Below, piece by piece: positions 11,901 to 24,900 of a stretch of 64,000 nt of DNA. The notes under the pieces were generated by a model. It was not told the DNA's origin and did not search any database. It saw only the letters and a program-made list of their open reading frames with translations. Source of the stretch: Wolfiporia cocos (lineage: Eukaryota; Basidiomycota; Agaricomycetes; Polyporales; Phaeolaceae); NCBI GenBank assembly GCA_029448655.1, contig JACCLO010000005.1:434001-498000 (forward strand). The letters run 5' to 3'. Made by a program: the position numbers and the translations under genes. Each line of letters opens with the position of its first letter. The first letter of the stretch is position 1.

Positions 11901-14900
11901 GGACAAATGGCGTGAATGAATGTGCATACGGTCGTGATGCGTAAATGGCCTTGTGCTACCTCCAACGTAATGGGCACTCTCATCGGGTGGGCATGTCTCA
12001 TGTTGATTTCGTTGAACGCAGTACAATCCTCATGCTCTAGGTCCACTACAGGATACTCAATATTAGACAGATTTAGTAGAACAATGTAATGATCGCGCAC
12101 CAGCATAGCGCAGGGTGCTTGGTATGTCCGCCGCGGGAATTTCGCGCATGAGGTCAGTCACCGACATGTACGTTCGATAGCTAGCTGATAAGTTTGCCCC
12201 TAAGCTTTTGTGAGATACATCGTGGTGATGGCTCGTCTTCGACAACATACCAGTCGAGAGATTGTACAACCTTCGGAGATACTTCAAAGCCAGGAAATTG
12301 GGGCTGAGTATGTGCATCGTGCGGAACCTTGCACGAATATCGGAAGGAATGACTTCATAGGCAAATTTCACCCACTGCACAGGGAGTTGTGAAGCAAGTG
12401 TGAATGAAGTGAAGTCCACTACGAAGTCAAAGTCTCGATCGGCATTGTTCGGCGAGGTAAGAATCTGAGATATATCAAGCAGTCAGATTTTTCAACAAGC
12501 AAACTTGAAGTCCTACCTTGAAAATGTAATACAAGAGCAGTTCAATATCCAAGACTTCAACGTCCACTCGAGAAGCCGACAAAACGAAAATGGCGCGATC
12601 CTGAGGATGATGTCAGTCTACAGAATGCACGAGTGTACCCACACCACTGACTTCTGTCGAAATAGTTGGGGCCTCGACGAATAACGACTGAACCGGGCTG
12701 GTATCTCTGTATTTATGTCGCGCCATTAAGTCGAGGTATTCTCGATGTTCCTGGCTACTAACAGCGGGAAGACGGGGGCCTTCCAACGGTTGGCCTAGTT
12801 CAACTAAGGCACCGCAGAGGGCATCCCATATCCGCTTGCCATTGGCAGTAGAGGCTTCAGCCTGTGCAGTCAACTTCTCTGCGGGAGGTTTCGAGAGACT
12901 CAGGAGCTCTTTGCCGACTTTATCAGCATGTTTTTCGAAGAACCGATGGAGAACAATAGTATCGGTATCATCATGCGTGATATCAACCCATTCCTCAGGT
13001 TGTTCCTCGGGTCCGGCTTGTGAGGGTTTCTACTCATTCGATGAGAACGATGGGTATAGATCATACGGGCATTCACATCCACTTACATTAACTTCACTGA
13101 GATATCGCGTCACATTCACGATGTTATCCTTGAGAAAGTCGTTGAGCACTACCATGTGAGCTTCCTTCCCGAAGAAGATATTGTTCGCCAAGTTTTGGAT
13201 GATCTTTGCGACTAGCATTAACCCTCGGCGTATAACCAGATCGTCCTTCGGAACCTCAACATCAACGGTCTCGGGAGCCACTATGGCTGGTGAGATGAAA
13301 CTGGCGTAGTCATTAGTGTCGAGCCAAATTATGGAATAATAAATCTCACCGCAAGAACATGAACGCTCCCACCGCTGCGAACTTTGCCTCAGGCCAAACC
13401 TCGTTCCTAGTCGGATTATCAGCCATCGAAAGAGCATACAAATGCATATATCTTACACTACTTTGGCGATATGCGCGCAGATTTCACGCAGCATACTAGA
13501 ACCAATGTTAGACATAGGCATCGGTCAACGGTCGAAGATAGGAAACTCACGGTGGAACAGCAGGGATTGACGAAAGAATGATTTCCAAGAACGAGGACGT
13601 CACCAATTGTACGTTGTTCTGGTTTTGGCGAGCCGCTGCCTCTCCTACTTTGGTGGGGTCTAGATCATAACCGTGCCCGGGCGGCATGGAAATCATGGTC
13701 TTGATGAGCGGGGTTATGAGACTGCGAAGATAGTTATAGCCGTAGATATTGGCAAATGCGGAGAGGAATCGGGTGCAGGTTGAATTGCCTCTGAAGAGCG
13801 ATGTGTCGCTATCTAGACAAAGGTTCAATTCTTTACTTCTTTCCACGCCTGCTCCATTGTTGAAACTAACCTGTACGCCCAATCTCGAGATCAATCATAC
13901 TCTTCAACAAATTCATCAAAGATGTCCGCGTGTTGAACAAATTCAGCATGACCGTGATCAGGTTGTCAACTTCTGCCGCAGGGCAGACTTCGCAGATTGC
14001 CAACGCCAACGACATCTGCAACATAATGAGCCATGATCTGCTGGCGTTCGCAGGATGCTTACATCTGGCCCCTTAACTAGCTGTGAACAAAATTTATTAG
14101 ATGAGTAGTTCGACAAAGAGCAGAGGCTGAGAAGTTTACCTCGCAGAGACGACTTTGCCGATGTACCATAGGCTGCTGGTCTTGGCTGTTCAGAGATATG
14201 CCCTGTGGTAGGACACGTGTGAAAACGTATGCAAAAATAATCCGCTTCGCTGGATCCGTCTCATAGGCTAGAGGCAGGCAGTACTTGACGCCAACCTCCG
14301 GATTTGCACTGACCAGGGAGGCTAAACCGGTGATCACAAGCTCACGCAACTCCCCATCTCTTTGCAAGGTTCTCAGCTGCAATGCCATCGTATCAGTGCG
14401 ACACTGCGCAATAAATAACAGCACACTTACTCCTCGCATGGATGACTTGTCAGTTGATCGGTCATCGGGAGACTATTGACAGTTCATGATTAATATAGAT
14501 CGTTGTTAGGCTAGCAACGAGAGACTCACAATCGAATCAGAGCGTGTGCACTCCCATGCCTTGAACAGGACACTGGAATACCGAACAAACAATCGGGAAA
14601 CAACGTGCGAAGCCTCTTCGCCACTAGTCACGTCAGGTGGCTCAAGTTGTAGCCTATCGTATAGTTTCACTGCGGTCCGGAAAGCAGCCAGATTGAGGTC
14701 GCGTTGGAGTGGAACGAAGGAGATATTGCACTGCATCTTCATCAGAATACCTTCAGATGTCAGAGAAAATATACGCACGCCGGCTGGATCTTGAATCCAC
14801 TCGATGATGATATCGGCGATCTTCTGCCTGCTGCAACTATCTTTGCGCATTGTGATAGTTTCCGCTTGATCGAAAACAGTCTCGCACAGGCTACAGAACT

Positions 14901-17900
14901 TGAGCCGAAGACGGAAGGAGATCGCGGCGTGGAAACGCCCGATAAAGCCAGCGATGACGGAAAGTGTCTGACACAAATCCATTCCACGGATTTCTTCCAG
15001 ATACTGTACGTTCTCCACCAGGACTTTCATGATGGCAAGGAACTGAGGTAATGTGAATAAGGGTTTAAGGACACAAAACCGAGTGAATTACCTGTTCGAC
15101 GAATATAGCGAGTTTGTCCCAATCAATGCTATCACCATCCGCGAGTTGACAAACCACACTGATTGTTGGTGTTGGGGTTAGACTAAGGACGACGCTGCAA
15201 ACAGAACAATGCTCACTTATCAAGTTCCCTGTATATCCGCGTATACAACCGCGGACTCGCCTCACTTCCAAGAGCATCTCTAACGGTATCACGGGCATGC
15301 GGGGCCTCATCGATTAGTAGCTCGATGATATGCTTCAAGAACGTGTCTAACAGCACGGCGGGATCCCGCAGAAGCCGCATTTGGTCAGGAAGGAAATACG
15401 GTGCTACGTTCAATGACAAGTCCGACGAATCGCCGTCCCTCACGCATGCGGATCCGAATGCTGTCAGGAAAAGTGTAAGGTTCTGCCATTGGGCTTGCCG
15501 CTCCTACAGTGGCTGTTAGAAAAAATCTCTGAAAGTCCGAGCCATCAAATGGCCTACCTCGGCAGTGAGACTCTTCTCGCCCACCGGTGCAGTGCCACTA
15601 TCGAACCCATCTGCTGTAGCATCTATCGACTTCTTGATAGTCATCTCGTTTAAAGCACACCATCGCCAGTAACACTCCTCCCAAACAGCGACATGCACCG
15701 GTGAAGATGAAGGCATTAAGCGCATTAGCTTCCTAACCCGCTTCTGATGTCCGATGCGACCTGTGGACTGTGAATGACATGATTTAGGAACACACACACA
15801 TGCACATACCGATTACTAGGACTTTGGGGTCTCCTATCTGCTCGTAGATTGGATACCGCTTCACGCGCTCGTCCTCACTGAGGTTGCCAGTCACCGGTGC
15901 GTCAGGCGCTGTCTCCGCTTGCGCGAGTAATCGGAGACAGTGGGCTGCATTCATGGTGACGTTGGAATCCGCGGACGTCAGCGAAACCAGGAATGCAATC
16001 TCTGCGATGGCAAAAGCGGGTAAGCGTTCTGTAGAGACTTGGATCTTCCGCATGTGCTCCTATGTATACATACGCGGATTCAGCGACCACCACTGATACG
16101 TTCTAATAGCTTCTCACCACTGTTGTCTGGCGCGTGAACCGGTAGATAATCTCGTATGCCATGTTGATCCACATGCGTTGTGCCTGCATGTCTGTTCGTG
16201 CGTCGAGGAGATTAGTGCATATTGTGGCGAGTGTTGCGGGACTTGCTCAATCGTGAGTGCAAGATCACCAGAGAGCTGAAAAAGAATTACATACGCTACT
16301 TGTTGCAAGAATTGGCATGAAAGCTCGAAGTGCGGATGTTCTGGGCTCATCCTGGCAACCATGTCAATCTTGCTGCGGAATGTCCGTGCCATCGCTAGTT
16401 TGATTGCAGGATCGAGTGGACAACGCCAGCACTCCACGATGAACGGAACCCAGTCCTCTCCACTGGAGAAGCTGGCAATGTTCCAGAGAGGGTCTGTGCG
16501 ATACAACGCAAGCATGGAGAATGCGAGCAGTTCCCGATCAGGCAGCGTTTCGGACGTATACCGCTTCGCCTTCGGTCGGAGGGCGGGCTTCTTAATCTGG
16601 CCATTGCTGTCGACCTCGCTACGGCGAGTGGTCGCACTCTACGCCCATCAATGCCCGAACCCAGACATACAAGGAATGCCGAAATACCTTTAATATCTTA
16701 TTGAGCCTGACAGCTAGCGCTTGCTTCAGGTTGTCTAGAGGTTGTTGCCACGGGCATCGGGAAGCCTAACAAAGCCCATTGAGTTCCGTTGTCATCGGGT
16801 CTGCGTCCGACGTAACGAACCTCGTGTATCAGAGTTATGCATGCCTTGATGGCCGAAATCTTCACCGCGTCTGAACGTTCTGGGCTTACGCATTGCGTAA
16901 AGATCAAAATGGTCTCTTCCTCTGGCAGATATCGGAAAATGGTAACGAGGATGTCGGCCACTAGCGCAACATCGATTTCATCGGGGTACTCCCAGAATGG
17001 CTTGGGACCGCCCCACGAATATAGCAAGCGCTACAGACAGATTGATCAACAACGAAATACAGCTCTTGGCACCTGTTCTCACCTTCAGCTCGTGTGCAAC
17101 ATCGTGAGCGGTAAGTTGTAATGCAAGTTCTCCGCTGTCCTCCGGCCGTATACGAAACGCTGCCCTGCACATATCTAAAGCGCATATAATGCCTTCCTCC
17201 GAGAACTTGTTTGTAGAAGTCAGGCTCCGCATAATCAAGTCAGCGAAGACTTGGTCCTGTGAAATTTCAGTTAGCGATGATGTAAACTCATGAGTTTGGC
17301 GTTTACTCTGCGGCCATGCTGGGATCGAGGAACTCCCAGCGAATTGCTCTGATAGTTGGCTTTGATGCGCTCAGAGCTGATCGATACGAGAGCTGTGAGG
17401 GTGGGCCACATATTCGCCTTGTTTGCCGTACCATGCGAATCATACAAAATGTCGAAGACGCGCTCTGGGGCACCTTCCATACGCCGATGGTGCCGGATCG
17501 TATCGTTGAATTCCTCTGGGAAGAGATCTATCCAATTCCAGATGGCCGCACGCAGGGGGACCGCGATTGCCGCCTGTGCGTCCTGCTTCATGCCGACAAG
17601 TAGGGATGATAATTCTGACGATGCTGTGAGTACCAGATAGAATTCCATGCAGCAGTGTACTAACCCTGTAAAGACTGGACGAGCCGGGCTCTGTCTAGTG
17701 CGCTGTGCATCATCAGCTGTAAGTCGATTATGTCGGGATCGCTTTCCTGCGTCCCAGAGAGGTAGTGAATCTTGTTGCGAATGCGGGATAAGACGATATT
17801 CCAATTGGATGCCGAGAGATGATATACGATGCGCCCCGCAAACTTTGCTACTAATGTATTGAGCGATGAGATGGTTCTCGACGTTACTAGAGATGTCTTC

Positions 17901-19006
17901 TCATAAGCCACTGAGTGTTTGGAGAACTGCCCGTAGGAGATGGTACTCGGAGTGGACGAGTTGAGCGAGGTTGAAGACACATGCTTGGACCGGGACATGG
18001 TTCGGGGGAATGACGAAGCACCTGGAGGCGAATTAGGTCCACGAAGGAACTCTGCTCCTGAGGCTTCGTCGGGCGATTCGACAGACTCAAAGTCATGATG
18101 AGACGCCGCGAAGTTCATGTTCGCCGACGACATTAATCGGTGCTTTGGCGGCGCTGACTGCCGGAGCAGCATTACCATCACACTCAGGATATATTTGGCA
18201 CAGTTGTCGTCCAATGGGGGAGGTTCAACCATGAGAGAGAGGTGGTCTGCTGCCCAGTTGTTCCGCTTCTTGCTCTGCGCAGACAGCGCGGGCGAGCCTG
18301 GGGTGCCCGGCTTCGAGCTGACGCTCGCGGGCTGCTTACTATTCCGGGAGCTCGGGCGGGTCCCGTCTGTGCGCCTCCCCCAACGTGATGCCATGCAAAT
18401 AGAGAGCACTTTAAGAATAAAGAGCTGTGACTGCAGAATATCGACGCTCCTAGGACCGCTCGAATCGGTTTGCTGGCAGCCGTTTCAGAGGGGGGACGTG
18501 CATATATGCTGTCAGACCTACCTTCGCGAGTTTCTCCAGCTGTTCGGCGAGTGCCCATGCAATGATGTCCAACGAGTCCCGCGATAGGTCGACCAGAGAC
18601 TCCACCACTTGCGAGACGGCATCGTCCACTTCTACTTCTGGGAGTGCGATGCCTGAATTACATGGGAGCTGCGCATTCTGCTATCAGCCTCGTGTCTCAC
18701 TAAGCAACTGCGCCGCGTGGCCAGAGACGACATGGTGCGTCTATGGCACGTATTGTGACGCGCGCCGTGAACTCTCACCTTGTTCTTGAGTCTGTTCACG
18801 AGAACATACACTACTTTTTGCTGGGGTGTAGCGGGGATAGACGAGCCAGAGGTATAAGGCAGATTCTGCGAGACTGCGAGGGTTGTCGACGCCGATATCG
18901 CTGACACGCTGTGATTCGAGCCATTCGTCCTGTGGACGCGTGCGGACGAGCTTGCGCTTGTTATATTCAGGTTATGAGCCGTCGCTGACGGTCGTCGCAC
19001 AGGCAT
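8962..19006 (-). CDS. Neurofibromin/IRA-type Ras GTPase-activating protein
   Basis: A single ~10-kb multi-exon gene reads from ATG at 19006 to a stop at 8962; span and coding density suggest about 2,500-2,800 residues. I did not fix every exon. The Ras-GAP domain occupies about 13,900-13,030. The arginine finger is in LFRGNSTCTRF (Arg codon at 13790-13792), FMFLR/FISPAIVAPE is rebuilt across the intron near 13,345, and RRGLMLVAKIIQNLANN follows. Next comes a Sec14/CRAL-TRIO-like segment (about 12,600-12,060; IFVLSASRVDVEVLD, VKFAYEVIP, FRTMHILSPNFLALKYL) and a PH-like segment near 12,100-11,670, the bipartite Sec14-PH module of neurofibromin. The flanking N- and C-terminal parts are helical repeats. 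Family members switch off Ras upstream of cAMP/PKA and MAPK signalling. The order GAP then Sec14-PH then long C-terminal arm matches NF1 and yeast Ira1/2. Confidence 0.88.
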
Positions 19007-21141
19007 GGCCGTAGATAGCCCGCTAGCAGCTCAGCAAGCCAACAAGAAGGGGAGAACTAGAGGGGGCACGAAACCGATGAGCCGGGAACAAGAGAGTCCG
19101 CGCCGCGTCGTAGTTGATCGCGCCTCTGGAAAGCGCACAGCTTGAGCGCCTCTAGCCCGCGCCTCTAGTGTATGCTATTCGCTTATATAATACACGAGCA
19201 TCATTTGACGCGGTCGTTGCTTTTCCTATTTTCTCTCATCCGCCCCTCCCAGCTGCCTTGCTTCCAAGGTCGTATTTTCGGGCTGGCAGCTACACCCACG
19301 ACCTTGTTTCATCTCTCGCAACGCCAACGGACGCGAAAGCAATGTCGTGCCGTTTCATAGTCGCGCGCCCTGCTCGAGGACTTCTCGGAAGCACTATGGC
19401 TCACTCAATCTGCCGGTGATGGTGCCTCGGCCAAACCACTCCCCAAGACGCACCTGCGTCCATGCCGCTGCCACGCCGACGGCATACTTCCATTTCATAC
19501 TTTTGAAGAGTGATCACCGTCGTCGCAGCGCCATGCGTCATAGCGCTAGCGAATGTCCAGTCAGCTGCTGCAACCTGCTGGTGGGCTTGCTTGCATGCAT
19601 GAGGTTTGTAGCCGTCCCGTTGGTATGATCTGCTTATCGATGTGAGACTACTCTTGTCTTTGACCACCGCGAACGGCTCGTGCATCAGCAGGTATGACTG
19701 TCAACAATTATACGTGTCGCATCGCAGGCGTCATTCCGGTGCGCCGACTGCTTAAAACCTTGCTGTCTGCTTGCCCACATGGTGCGCACAGCGGTTCAGA
19801 TTCGGAAGCTTATGCGGGATGCCATGTGGTGCAATACGTATCGAAGCTCGCTCCGCAAGGATTGAATCAAGGGCCGGCGGTAGCGGCTGCGACCAATCAT
19901 GGCTTTGCCTTGCATTGTGGAAGTCTGGCGTCGCGTTCTGATTGCCGTCATGATTGCGTGAAGGCCAGTCGGACATACACACCCCATGGATCAAGCACTA
20001 TGCTTCCGTGGGATCGTGCGGAAAGAGAAGTAGTCTGCGTATACATCTGGTTATTGACCAGCAACTTACGTGTAGAAGGCGTGCTGCAATGCAACATCCG
20101 AATGTTATAACGGGTCCTTTGAGAAATGTGTGCTCTAGCCTCTTCCCGGCCATCCCAGGGTTTCGCCGCTTGTAGCATGCGGGCGTCGCGTAGGAGCGGC
20201 AACCGAGCCGGCTGCAAGTGTTATGATATGTTGGAGACGTTGCAATTGGCAAAAGCTATTCCCAAAAAAATTGACACGACGTCTGTGTTAAAAGGCAGCA
20301 CACGGTGCGGCCACTCGGGCAGCACCCTTCCCTTGAAGCTAAAGAGCTTCGCGCCCCTGGGACAGGGCAGTGGTCCCATAGCGCTCTTCCCCGCGCCTGT
20401 AAGCGAGATGCCATGAAGGGATGTGCGGACCCACAAAGACACACAAATGATTGTATACAGGCCCACATTACGCAATTGGGCATATGCTTCTGCCTTAACT
20501 CTTGAAAACATAAGTTTGATCCCTGAGGCAAAGAACGGCGGCTTTTTCTGAATGTCTTCCCCCGACTGTGATCGCCCGGAGCTGAGTGATTCAAGGCAGA
20601 TGGCCAAGTATAGCTAGAGCTGCCGCGGACTTGGAGCGATGGCGGCCAGACCAATGGACAAATCTGTGGCCGCCTCAGGTACCCACTGTGCAGCAGGCTA
20701 GGAGGGAAACGGCTGACTCCCTGGACGATCATTTTGCACACGCCCATATAACTCCGCACTGGCAATCTATACTCCGCAGCTCTTGGTAGCCCCTCTTTCC
20801 ACTCGACGTGGTGAACCCCAACAGCCTAGAGTCTCTATTCGTATACACGACCGCTGGGTCGAGTCTTTGTCGTCGCATCGCTGTCGAGAACCTGCCTTTC
20901 ATTCGTTCCTCTCGCTTTCCTCCGTTCTTCGCCGATTTGTCGCTTGCACGTAGCTGTTCTGCAATTGTCTCTCTGTGCATTTCGAATCCTCGCTGTCTGT
21001 TGAACCTGGTCGCCACCGCGGAGAGGGGCCACGAAGCCTTGTCCGAAGCCACTGCGAAGCCACTGCGAAGCCTGGCAAGCACAAGCACGCTGCCAAAGAA
21101 CCTCCCACTGCCGATCCATCTCGATCTTCACACCGCTTGAC
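19007..21141. other. Long gene-free interval between divergent genes
   Basis: 2.1 kb lie between the Ras-GAP start (minus) and the Nam8-type start (plus). ORFs up to 169 codons occur on both strands, but their composition is not fungal-protein-like, they lack supporting splice sites, and none is recognisable. No tRNA, 5S or U-snRNA signature was found. The ~380 bp before 21142 are pyrimidine-rich and look like a promoter or 5' leader. Confidence 0.5.
21044..21072 (+). repeat. 11-bp tandem repeat, 2.6 copies
   Basis: The unit cgaagccactg is repeated, 70 bp ahead of the ATG of the RNA-binding protein gene, so probably inside its 5' leader or promoter. Confidence 0.8.
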
Positions 21142-24100
21142 ATGTCACGCCCCGATGCGCACCCACACGAGTTTGACCGTGCCCCGTTCGCCGTCCGGGG
21201 CCACGCCGACCACCTCCCTGACGTCTCGCGCGACTATCGTCCGCTCCACCCCGAGCCCGGCCGACGCGACAGCTTCTCCGCCCGCGCGCCCGCCGAGCTC
21301 GTGCCCCCGCCGTACTTCTCCCCGCCGTCCTTCGGCGTCGCCGACCGCCGGTCCTCAGTCTCTGCTAGCCCGCTCGGCGGCCCCGGATATGCGCCGCCGT
21401 TTGTGGCCCCGAGGATGTGCCAGCAGGCAGCCCCGGTCGGCGCGAGCGACAGCTGGGCTACAAGGCCCGCTGCATTCTCGGTCTCGCCGAACATGAACAA
21501 GCATACGGCCGACGCAGCGAGCCTCGTCGCCCAAGTTCAACCTCCTCTGCCCTTCCTCTCCAACCACCACCACGCCCCTCCTCGCGCGCCCTCCGTCGCA
21601 GAGCACTACCACCCGGCGTTTGCGCTCAGCACACCCACATTCAGCGACACCCGCGACTCGCGAGAGTTCTACTTCAGCTCCCGCCATCTCCACCAGCAGC
21701 AGTCTAGCTCCCCCACAGCGCCGAACGCACACAACGCGCATCCCCCTGCTCTTCCGTCTCCTACCACCGTCACTGCCTCCAACCGCTCCACGCTCTGGTG
21801 GGGTGAACTCGAGCCCTGGATGGACGAAGAATACGTCAAGCAGGTCTGCGGTCTCATGGGCTGGGACCCAGTCAGTGTCAAGGTGCCGCGCCCGGCTCCT
21901 GATCCAGTCACCGGCCAGCAGGCGAACAATCCGGGGTACTGCTTCTTGACGTTCCCGTCTCAGGCCCATGCCGCGCAGGTGCTGTCGCAGGTCAATGGCA
22001 ACGGCACGTCTGCAATCATGCCGAATTCGAGCAAGCCGTTCGCGTTGAACTGGGCGTCTTCTGTTCCTTCTGCCCCCTTGTCAACAGTGCTCCCCGGACA
22101 GGCACTCACTCTCCCGAACGGCCAGAACCCGCAGTACCCGAAGGAGTACAGCATCTTTGTGGGTGATCTCGCTCCAGAAGTGTCTAATTCCGATCTTGTC
22201 GCCGTGTTCCGGAACCCGGTACTTGGCCTGCGCAATGACAGGGAACCTCGCTTCATCCGACCATTCTTGAGTTGCAAGAGCGCTAAGATCATGCTGGATC
22301 CTGTCACGGGTGTGTCGCGCGGGTATGGATTTGTTAGGTGAGTCTCCCATAACCGTTTCAAATCCCCCTCCATTGAATCTGCCATGCTCTCTACCAGATT
22401 CACCGACGAAGCGGATCAGCAGCGTGCCCTGATCGAGATGCACGGTCTTTATTGCCTCTCGCGACCGAGTACGTACATCGCCCTGCTTCCTGTGATCTTG
22501 CGCGGCTGGATCTCATTTCTCACCGCAGTGCGGATCTCTCCTGCGACGGCCAAGTTCAAGCTCACTCCAGGGATGGCGGGTGTTGATTTTTCCCAGCTGC
22601 CTTTCCCGCTTGTACCTCCGCCCGCGTCTGCTCTCCCCGATCAGCAGAATCAAGTTACTGTTGCGTTACCCCTTCCGAACGTGAATCAAACCAAGAGTGT
22701 GTCGGCTCCGCTCGCGGGCACTGTTGCGGCAAACTCTAACACAGTGTCGAACTCAAGCTCGAGTTCGTCGATCACAGCGCCAACCTTGAGCTCAGGGTCT
22801 AGCACGACATCTTCCTCGTCGACATTGGCATCCGCAACGTCGGAAGAGGCGCTCAAGTCGTTGCAGTACTCGGGCGGAACGACACCCACACCCCCGGTAC
22901 CAGCAAACAATGGCGCTGCAATCTCTGTCACGACACCGTTTGCACAGTCCACGCCAGATCAGACAATGGCACAGAGATTCAACATACCAGAGGAGTCATG
23001 GAAGCATCACGCGCAGGCCCGCGCCATCCTCTCAAATCTGATTGGGCCGAATGGCGAGCAACTTACGTCGTCTGACCCATACAACACAACGGTATTCGTC
23101 GGAGGTCTGTCGCCGCTCATCTCTGAGGAAACTCTCAGGACGTTCTTCGCTCCATTCGGGGACATCCACTACGTGAGTCTAACGTCTACTTCGACTTTGT
23201 GTTTCCTCACGTGACTTCTAATAGGTCAAAGTGCCAGTGGGCAAGCACTGCGGTTTCGTCCAGTTTGTTCGGAAACCGGATGCGGAAAGGGCTATCGAGA
23301 GGATGCAGGGCTTCCCCATTGGAGGAAGCAGGATCCGGCTGAGCTGGGGACGCAGCCAATGTATGTCTTCGTGCCCCTCGGCGTTGCACAGCTCTGACAG
23401 TTATCGCAGACAAGGCTGCGCAGGCTGCAGCGCAGCAGGCTCAAAACGCAGCCTTCCAGGCGCAGTACCAGGCGCAACTTGCGGCGGCGCAGGGCGCAAC
23501 GAATGTCTTGACAGCTGAGCAAGCTATGCAGTTGCTGGAAAAATTCGGAATCATTACCAACAGCAATATGGCGGCCAACGAAGAAGGTGAGTCGAAATTG
23601 TCAGCTTTTAAAACGGACACCAACTCAATCCCATAACAGCACTCAACTCATTCAAAACCCCCACGTACGGCTCTCGTCCAGGCAGTACTACAGCCTCCAC
23701 CTTTTCGCCGTTCTCACCTGACCCTAACTATATGAGCGAAGGGATGAGGTCTCAGGATCCCAACAATATGCAAGCTCATGCTCTTCCGAATGTTTCACAA
23801 GGCTATGGCACCTGGTACAACCCTGCGCAAGATGAAAAGCTCACGAACGGGAAAATATCTCCCACAGCTTTGCAGGCCATCCGGAACTCAAGTGCAGCGC
23901 AAAGGTTCAACTCGTTCGTGGGCGAGACAGCCTCGGCTGGCTCTCAGTACGAGCCCAGCCCCTCGTCCTCTCGACAGGACACTGCCATTACGAGACCGGA
24001 TATCTCCAGGAAGGGCTCGCAATACACCACTCACGAGCAGGATCATGATGCAATCCAGGATCTCAACGGGACGCTCGCCAGCCTCGATCTGAACAACAGC

Positions 24101-24154
24101 CCCGCTTTGTGGAGGAATATGGATAACTCGCACGCGCTGCCTGCGTCTCCCTAA
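21142..24154 (+). CDS. Three-RRM RNA-binding protein, Nam8/Ngr1/Csx1 (TIA-1-like) type
   Basis: Six exons (21142-22337, 22398-22468, 22529-23172, 23225-23360, 23410-23586, 23640-24154) give 912 residues. A Pro/Ser-rich N-terminus of about 210 residues precedes RRM1 (TLWWGELEPWMDEEYVKQV .. NPGYCFLTF). RRM2 follows (YSIFVGDLAPEVSNSDLVAVF .. SRGYGFVRF), with a long loop between its strands. After a Ser/Thr-rich linker comes RRM3 (TTVFVGGLSPLISEETLRTFF .. HCGFVQFVRKPDAERAIERM). A Gln/Ala-rich helix (KAAQAAAQQAQ) and a disordered tail end the protein. The W-rich first RRM and the spacing are those of yeast Nam8/Ngr1 and S. pombe Csx1. Those proteins act in U1 snRNP-assisted splicing or in mRNA stability under stress; which role applies here is open. 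The splice inside RRM2 restores GFVR/FTDEAD. Confidence 0.9.
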
Positions 24155-24900
24155 AGCACTCGCTGGAGTTACATGCCGTCTTGATTATTCCTCGAATTCG
24201 TTGTCCCGTCCGCTCCGTTCTGTCTGGCTTTGTTCATGTCACATATGTTCATGCCTTTCACGTTTCTTCATGTCTGGCCAATGACCATTACTAGGCTCTG
24301 AAAACCCGAATCTCCCTGTACGCGCTCTCCACTCGCATGGCTCGCAGCTTTGTCCCCACGCCACTACCATCATGTTCTATGTCCGCATGCGGGATCTGCT
24401 GCATACTTCCGTCTACATCTGCATCGCACTGTACACAGCTTCGACCACACGTCCGTCGCGAAATCCCACTCCGTTCCGTTTTGTTGTTTTGACTTTCCAC
24501 ACAGACTACTATCTCTCTATCATCGTCACTGTTGCGTTACTCGAGATGTGCTTTTGACCACCCTAGCAAGAATGGACCACGTCTGCACTTACCATAGACT
24601 ATCAATTACGACTGTTATGGTTTTTTGACTCGTTCGATTTGCCACTATCGGCCAGTCGCTCAGAAATCCATTGCCTTTTTGAGCGATGGTGTTCAGTAGA
24701 ACGTGACGTTTACATCACGGGAACTGCGTTACTACTGTCACGACCCAAAATCTCTCTCCGTCGATTCGTCGGGCACGGTGCTGTGTATACTGCCGAATCC
24801 ACCTCTGCCCCTTCGCGCTTTCTCCTCTACACCCCCCGCACTCAGCGGAGTCCCCGCCGAGTAAAGATTCGCTGCTAAATCGCCAAATCTGCGAGAAATC
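24155..24900. other. Intergenic: 3' end of RNA-binding gene and eIF3b promoter
   Basis: About 750 bp hold no convincing ORF. T-rich stretches before 24,620 suit a 3' UTR, and the CT-rich stretch at 24,740-24,840 suits the eIF3b leader. Confidence 0.55.

Noticed and set aside
20256..20765. 169-codon minus-strand ORF in the 19-21 kb gap
   Set aside because: No recognisable motif, no splice partners, unusual Cys/Ser/Trp composition; not enough to call a gene.
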